DNA of 41,666 nucleotides from Desulfobulbaceae bacterium (lineage in GTDB: Bacteria; Desulfobacterota; Desulfobulbia; Desulfobulbales; SURF-16): positions 1 through 41,666 of the forward strand of contig PKTX01000024.1 in NCBI GenBank assembly GCA_002868945.1, read 5' to 3'. The position numbers and the translations under genes are program-made. Each line of letters begins with the position of its first letter. Position 1 is the first letter of the stretch. Below are positions 38,782 to 41,666 of the stretch, in pieces. The notes beneath the pieces were generated by a model. It saw only the letters and a program-made list of their open reading frames with translations. It was not told the origin of the DNA and searched no databases.

Positions 38782-40008
38782 ATGACAGACGAGAAGGATA
38801 GTATGGAAGAATCCATGGCAAGCTTTGCCGAGATGTTTGATTCCGAGCAGGTGGACAACAGTAAACTGACCCCTGGGCAGAAGGTGGAGGGTGAGGTCGT
38901 CCGCGTGGATAAGGAATGGATTTTCCTTGATATCGGCGGTAAGAGCGAAGGCGCCCTGGCCTGTTCGGAGATGTTGGGCGACGACGGCCGGCCCACTGTG
39001 GCGGAAGGCGATCGCCTCACCGCCTATTTCCTGGCCGCGGATCAGGGCCAGATGCTCTTTACCACCAAGATGAGCGGTGCCGCGGCCCTGGCCCACCTTG
39101 AGGAGCTCTATCACGGCCGTATCCCGGTTGATGGCGAGGTGGTCAAGGAAATCAAGGGCGGCTTTGAGGTGAAGATCGCCGGCACCACCCGCGGTTTTTG
39201 TCCTTACTCGCAGATGAGTCTGCGCCGGGTTGCTGATCCGGCCCGGTTCGTCGGCCAGACCCTGCCGTTTCTCATTGCCGAATATAAGGAGAATGGTCGC
39301 AATATCATTCTCTCCCGCCGCTCCCTGCTGGAAGAGGAGCAGGAGGAGAAGAAGGAGGCCCTGCGCGATAAACTGGCGGTGGACGATGTGGTCACCGGCA
39401 CCATCACCTCCGTCCGTAACTTCGGCGCCTTTGTCGATATCGGTGGTATTGAAGGGCTTATCCCGGTTTCCGAGATCAGCTGGGGGCGGGTCTCTGATAT
39501 CCATGCCATCCTGGAGGAGGGCCAGCAGGTGGAGGTGTCGGTGATGAAGCTTGACTGGGATGCCGATCGTTTCTCCTTCAGCCTCAAGGCCACTCTGGCC
39601 GATCCGTGGGACAGTGTTGAGTCAACCCTGCAGGAGGGCCTGTGTGTCACCGGTGTTGTGGTGCGCATTACCGATTTCGGCGCCTTTATCAACCTGGCGC
39701 CCGGCATTGACGGCCTTGTCCATATCTCCAATCTCGGCGCCGGTCGGCGCATCAACCATCCTCGCGAGGTAGTGGCCGACGGACAGGAGCTGGAGGTGCG
39801 TATTGATCAGATTGATGCGGAAAATAAAAGGATCTCCCTTTCCATTCCCGAGGTAGAGGGCAAGAAAGAGGAGATCAGAAAGAAAAAAGAGGCCGGTCGC
39901 CGCCGGGAGCCGGATTTGCGCGAAGAGTTTGATCGCTTCAGCAAGGGCAAGAAGGAGAGTGGCGGTGGCATGGGGACCTTTGCCGATCTGCTCAAGGGCA
40001 AGAAATAA
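38782..40008 (+). CDS. S1 RNA-binding protein with four S1 domains (RpsA-like)
   Basis: The protein has 408 residues. Four S1 domains lie at about 30-97 (GQKVEGEVVRVDKEWIFLDI), 115-180, 200-270 (DVVTGTITSVRNFGAFVDI) and 285-355 (GVVVRITDFGAFINLAPGID). A charged Lys/Glu tail ends in FADLLKGKK. Proteobacterial ribosomal S1 normally has six domains and about 560 residues, so this is a shorter form, either the ribosomal protein itself or a second S1-like protein. The ATG at 38782 has AAGAGG upstream; a GTG directly before it is also possible. A terminator follows about 190 nt downstream. Confidence 0.87.
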   Translation: MTDEKDSMEESMASFAEMFDSEQVDNSKLTPGQKVEGEVVRVDKEWIFLDIGGKSEGALACSEMLGDDGRPTVAEGDRLTAYFLAADQGQMLFTTKMSGAAALAHLEELYHGRIPVDGEVVKEIKGGFEVKIAGTTRGFCPYSQMSLRRVADPARFVGQTLPFLIAEYKENGRNIILSRRSLLEEEQEEKKEALRDKLAVDDVVTGTITSVRNFGAFVDIGGIEGLIPVSEISWGRVSDIHAILEEGQQVEVSVMKLDWDADRFSFSLKATLADPWDSVESTLQEGLCVTGVVVRITDFGAFINLAPGIDGLVHISNLGAGRRINHPREVVADGQELEVRIDQIDAENKRISLSIPEVEGKKEEIRKKKEAGRRREPDLREEFDRFSKGKKESGGGMGTFADLLKGKK

Positions 40009-40199
40009 GGTTCTTTACCCTGTACAGGGGAGCGGCAAGAGCCTTTCGATATAAAGCCACAGCGCTTTCTATTGTTGTTTTGTCCCTTTCCGCCCATTGC
40101 GCCGGCTTCTTGCCCAACAGGGGTTTTTCCTGTAAGAGTCCGCAAAAAAACCGATGGGCCAATATCTGTAGGTTGCAGGGAAGTTTTGATAACGTACAC

Positions 40200-40238
40200 G
40201 AAAAAAGGCACCGAGATTTCGTCTCGGCGCCTTTTTTG
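40200..40238. terminator. terminator of the S1 gene
   Basis: AAAAAAGGCACCGAGA pairs across TTTCG with TCTCGGCGCCTTTTTT (one A-C mismatch). A-runs and T-runs border it, so it may work both ways. Confidence 0.88.
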
Positions 40239-40357
40239 GTTTTAGCTGATTTTTGTTACGGCATAACCAGTTTTCCACTTGACTTTACTAGTCATGGATG
40301 TCCCCAGCATAACCATGCTGGCCAAGATTGTGAATATAGCCTACTATAGCACAAATC

Positions 40358-40383
40358 ACATGGCCTGGTTACATGACCTGGTT
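40358..40383 (+). repeat. tandem 13-bp direct repeat
   Basis: ACATGGCCTGGTT is followed at once by ACATGACCTGGTT (12 of 13 equal). It lies about 80 nt before the Yip1-domain gene and could be a regulator site. Confidence 0.55.
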
Positions 40384-40465
40384 CACCCAAACTTCTGAAA
40401 TATCCTGAAAAAGAATCAGGCTGTCCTGGGTATAAACGGATCGCAAATTCAAGAGGTGTTGTTTT

Positions 40466-41005
40466 ATGACCAATTTTAAAGATCGTATGCTTCGCGCCGC
40501 AAAATTAGATGTTGACCTGTATGAAGAGGTTGAGGCAGACAAAAGCGCCATGCCTCAGGCCATGGGTGTTGTTGTGCTTTCCAGTGTAGCTGCCGGAATA
40601 GGAGGTCTCGGAATGGGAGTGGCAGGGCCGGGCGGCATCCTGATGGGAATAGTTTTATCCCTTGTGGGGTGGTATGTCTGGGCTTTTCTCACTTACTTTA
40701 TCGGCACGAAATTACTTCCGGAGCCGCAAACCCATGCTGATCTCGGTGAATTGCTACGAACCATTGGCTTTTCCAGTTCTCCCGGCCTGATAAAAATAGT
40801 AGGCGTCATCCCGGGTCTGGGGGCGCTGGTGTTTTCAGTAGCTTCAATCTGGATGCTCGTAGCAATGGTGATCGCGGTCAGACAGGCCCTTGATTATAAA
40901 AGCACCTGGCGTGCTGTGGGGGTTTGCGTGATCGGCTGGCTTATCCAGACATTAATCTTGGTCTTCTTGTTTTCCTTTATGGGTGATGGCACGCCACCGG
41001 CCTGA
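40466..41005 (+). CDS. Yip1-domain integral membrane protein
   Basis: The protein has 179 residues. A soluble N-terminus of about 30 residues (FKDRMLRAAKLDVDLYEEVE) is followed by about four to five membrane helices rich in Gly and Ala, with the YVWAFLTYFIGTKLL stretch typical of bacterial Yip1 (YIP1/DUF1282-type) proteins. The role is unknown. It has AGAGGTG about 9 nt upstream of ATG. It stands alone, with a direct repeat and a hairpin in its upstream region. Confidence 0.8.
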   Translation: MTNFKDRMLRAAKLDVDLYEEVEADKSAMPQAMGVVVLSSVAAGIGGLGMGVAGPGGILMGIVLSLVGWYVWAFLTYFIGTKLLPEPQTHADLGELLRTIGFSSSPGLIKIVGVIPGLGALVFSVASIWMLVAMVIAVRQALDYKSTWRAVGVCVIGWLIQTLILVFLFSFMGDGTPPA

Positions 41006-41085
41006 TAGTTATGCTCTCATAAAGCAGTCAAACAATTAGGGGTTCCTCTCAGAAGCCAGTGCGTGACCGGGCTTGTTCAACAAAC

Positions 41086-41152
41086 GGTTCAGATTGTGGC
41101 GAGAATCAGCTACGATGCCACTGGTTTGTCTTGGGGCTCGCACAATCTAACC
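41086..41152. repeat. imperfect palindrome with two bulged bases
   Basis: GGTT, AGATTGTG and CGAG on the left pair with CTCG, CACAATCT and AACC on the right, with single C and G bulges on the left arm and a loop of about 33 nt. It lies 83 nt past the end of the transposase gene. Confidence 0.6.
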
Positions 41153-41234
41153 TTATTCGTTCGGCTATTATTCTGTTATGGCAAAAAATATTATTTATGA
41201 GAAATTTGGCAGTGATATTCCGGGGACATCAATA

Positions 41235-41666
41235 CTATTTCTTAGGGCGACCCGCCGGTTTCGGTCGTAGATCCCGGCCTGTAAGTTTTGACACGGTGTC
41301 ATAGAAGGCTTCCGAGCCGAAGGGCCGGCCTGTCCGGCTCTTTTGTTGTAGCTCTGGTACTAAATGCGAATCTGTTGTCAAAAAGTCCTGCCAATCACTC
41401 ATCGCTGCGAGCAGTGGGGATTGCTCAACAAGGGGGTCTGAACATACAAGGCCTACATGAAAGGCGGCGCTGGACCAGGTGTAATCCCATGGCCGGGAAA
41501 CCATTTTTGCAGCCACCGGATTTCTTTCCACATAGCGGACAGCGGCATGGAGATATTGCCCGGTTTGCACAGGGCATGACGAAAAACGCCCTTGAAACAA
41601 ATAACACTTCACTTTTTTTCTGAAATTTATCATCCGGGTGTAGAGCCGGTGCGCTTCACCAATAGC
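41235..41666 (-). CDS. REP-associated tyrosine transposase (partial, 5' end beyond window)
   Basis: The C-terminal 143 residues of a RAYT (TnpA_REP, Y1 transposase, IS200-related) protein are visible, and the frame is open to the window edge. Motifs are EAHRLYTRMINFRKK, YLFQGRFSSCPV, YLHAAVRYVERNPVAAKMV and RPWDYTWSSAAFH, then a basic end RPKPAGRPKK. The catalytic tyrosine of this family lies in the HAAVRYVERNP block. RAYTs handle REP hairpins in single-stranded form. The N-terminal HUH motif is outside the window. A phrase GGGGACATCA near its end has a partner GGATGTCCCC at 40296-40305. Confidence 0.85.
   Translation of the reverse strand, partial: AIGEAHRLYTRMINFRKKVKCYLFQGRFSSCPVQTGQYLHAAVRYVERNPVAAKMVSRPWDYTWSSAAFHVGLVCSDPLVEQSPLLAAMSDWQDFLTTDSHLVPELQQKSRTGRPFGSEAFYDTVSKLTGRDLRPKPAGRPKK

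Larger units (their letters stand above)
40009..40465. other. spacer between the S1 gene and the Yip1-domain gene
   Basis: It holds a terminator, a 7-bp hairpin CCAGCAT-AACC-ATGCTGG at 40304-40321 and a tandem 13-bp direct repeat at 40358-40383. No gene is supported. Confidence 0.5.

Noticed and set aside
41086-41152. Integron attC site
   Set aside because: The bulged stem recalled attC, but the outer ends read GTT...AAC, the reverse of the attC core layout AAC...GTT, and no integrase or cassette array is seen.
1-41666. CRISPR array
   Set aside because: The interspersed repeats are too long, too few and unevenly spaced, and no cas genes are present.

Overview
The window looks like chromosome from a Gram-negative, anaerobically respiring deltaproteobacterium, most likely Desulfobulbales (Desulfobacterota). 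The grounds are the gene families present: a small triheme c7-type cytochrome, System II cytochrome c maturation (ResB plus ResC/CcsB), LolA, a MucR-type zinc-finger regulator, and a TreZ / TreY / DUF5752 / TreT trehalose block. This placement is inferred from family content only; no 16S rRNA gene is present.

Layout. 1-1.76 kb: a low-GC accessory edge holding a 5'-truncated RHS repeat protein with its own C-terminal tip, a small two-helix membrane protein behind it (candidate immunity), and a tRNA-Arg(CCT). 1.9-11.0 kb (minus): a tightly coupled trehalose operon treZ > malQ-like/treY fusion > DUF5752 > treT, joining glucan-to-trehalose conversion (TreY/TreZ) with a GT4 trehalose synthase. 11.4-16.6 kb: a 48-aa ORF, the NAD(P)HX repair enzyme, PabBC (folate) and a CBS-ACT protein. 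16.8-22.8 kb: PBP1A, the triheme cytochrome, ResC/ResB, ribosomal protein L28 and a mini zinc finger. 22.8-29.6 kb: relA (interrupted by one in-frame TAG), proS and ispG on minus; a DUF2065 protein and queA on plus. 30-34.3 kb: a FmdB-type zinc ribbon, then a signalling set (small unassigned domain, HDOD, receiver-GGDEF, MucR) separated by repeat-rich spacers. 35-40 kb: a plus-strand run murI-lolA-cobU-cobD-phosphodiesterase-S1. 40-41.7 kb: a Yip1-domain membrane protein and, running off the edge, a REP-associated tyrosine transposase.

The most unusual content is (a) a MalQ-like domain fused in front of an apparently intact TreY in which all three catalytic residues of the glucanotransferase look replaced; (b) a relA gene split by an in-frame amber codon although neighbours use TAG as a normal stop; (c) a family of ~141-143 bp MITE-like elements with terminal inverted repeats starting GGGTATCTTGAAT and 4-bp target duplications, with a 49-bp miniature, a remnant and two hybrids sharing one end; (d) a second interspersed repeat family in three copies; and (e) the orphan RHS tip with its candidate immunity gene beside tRNA-Arg.
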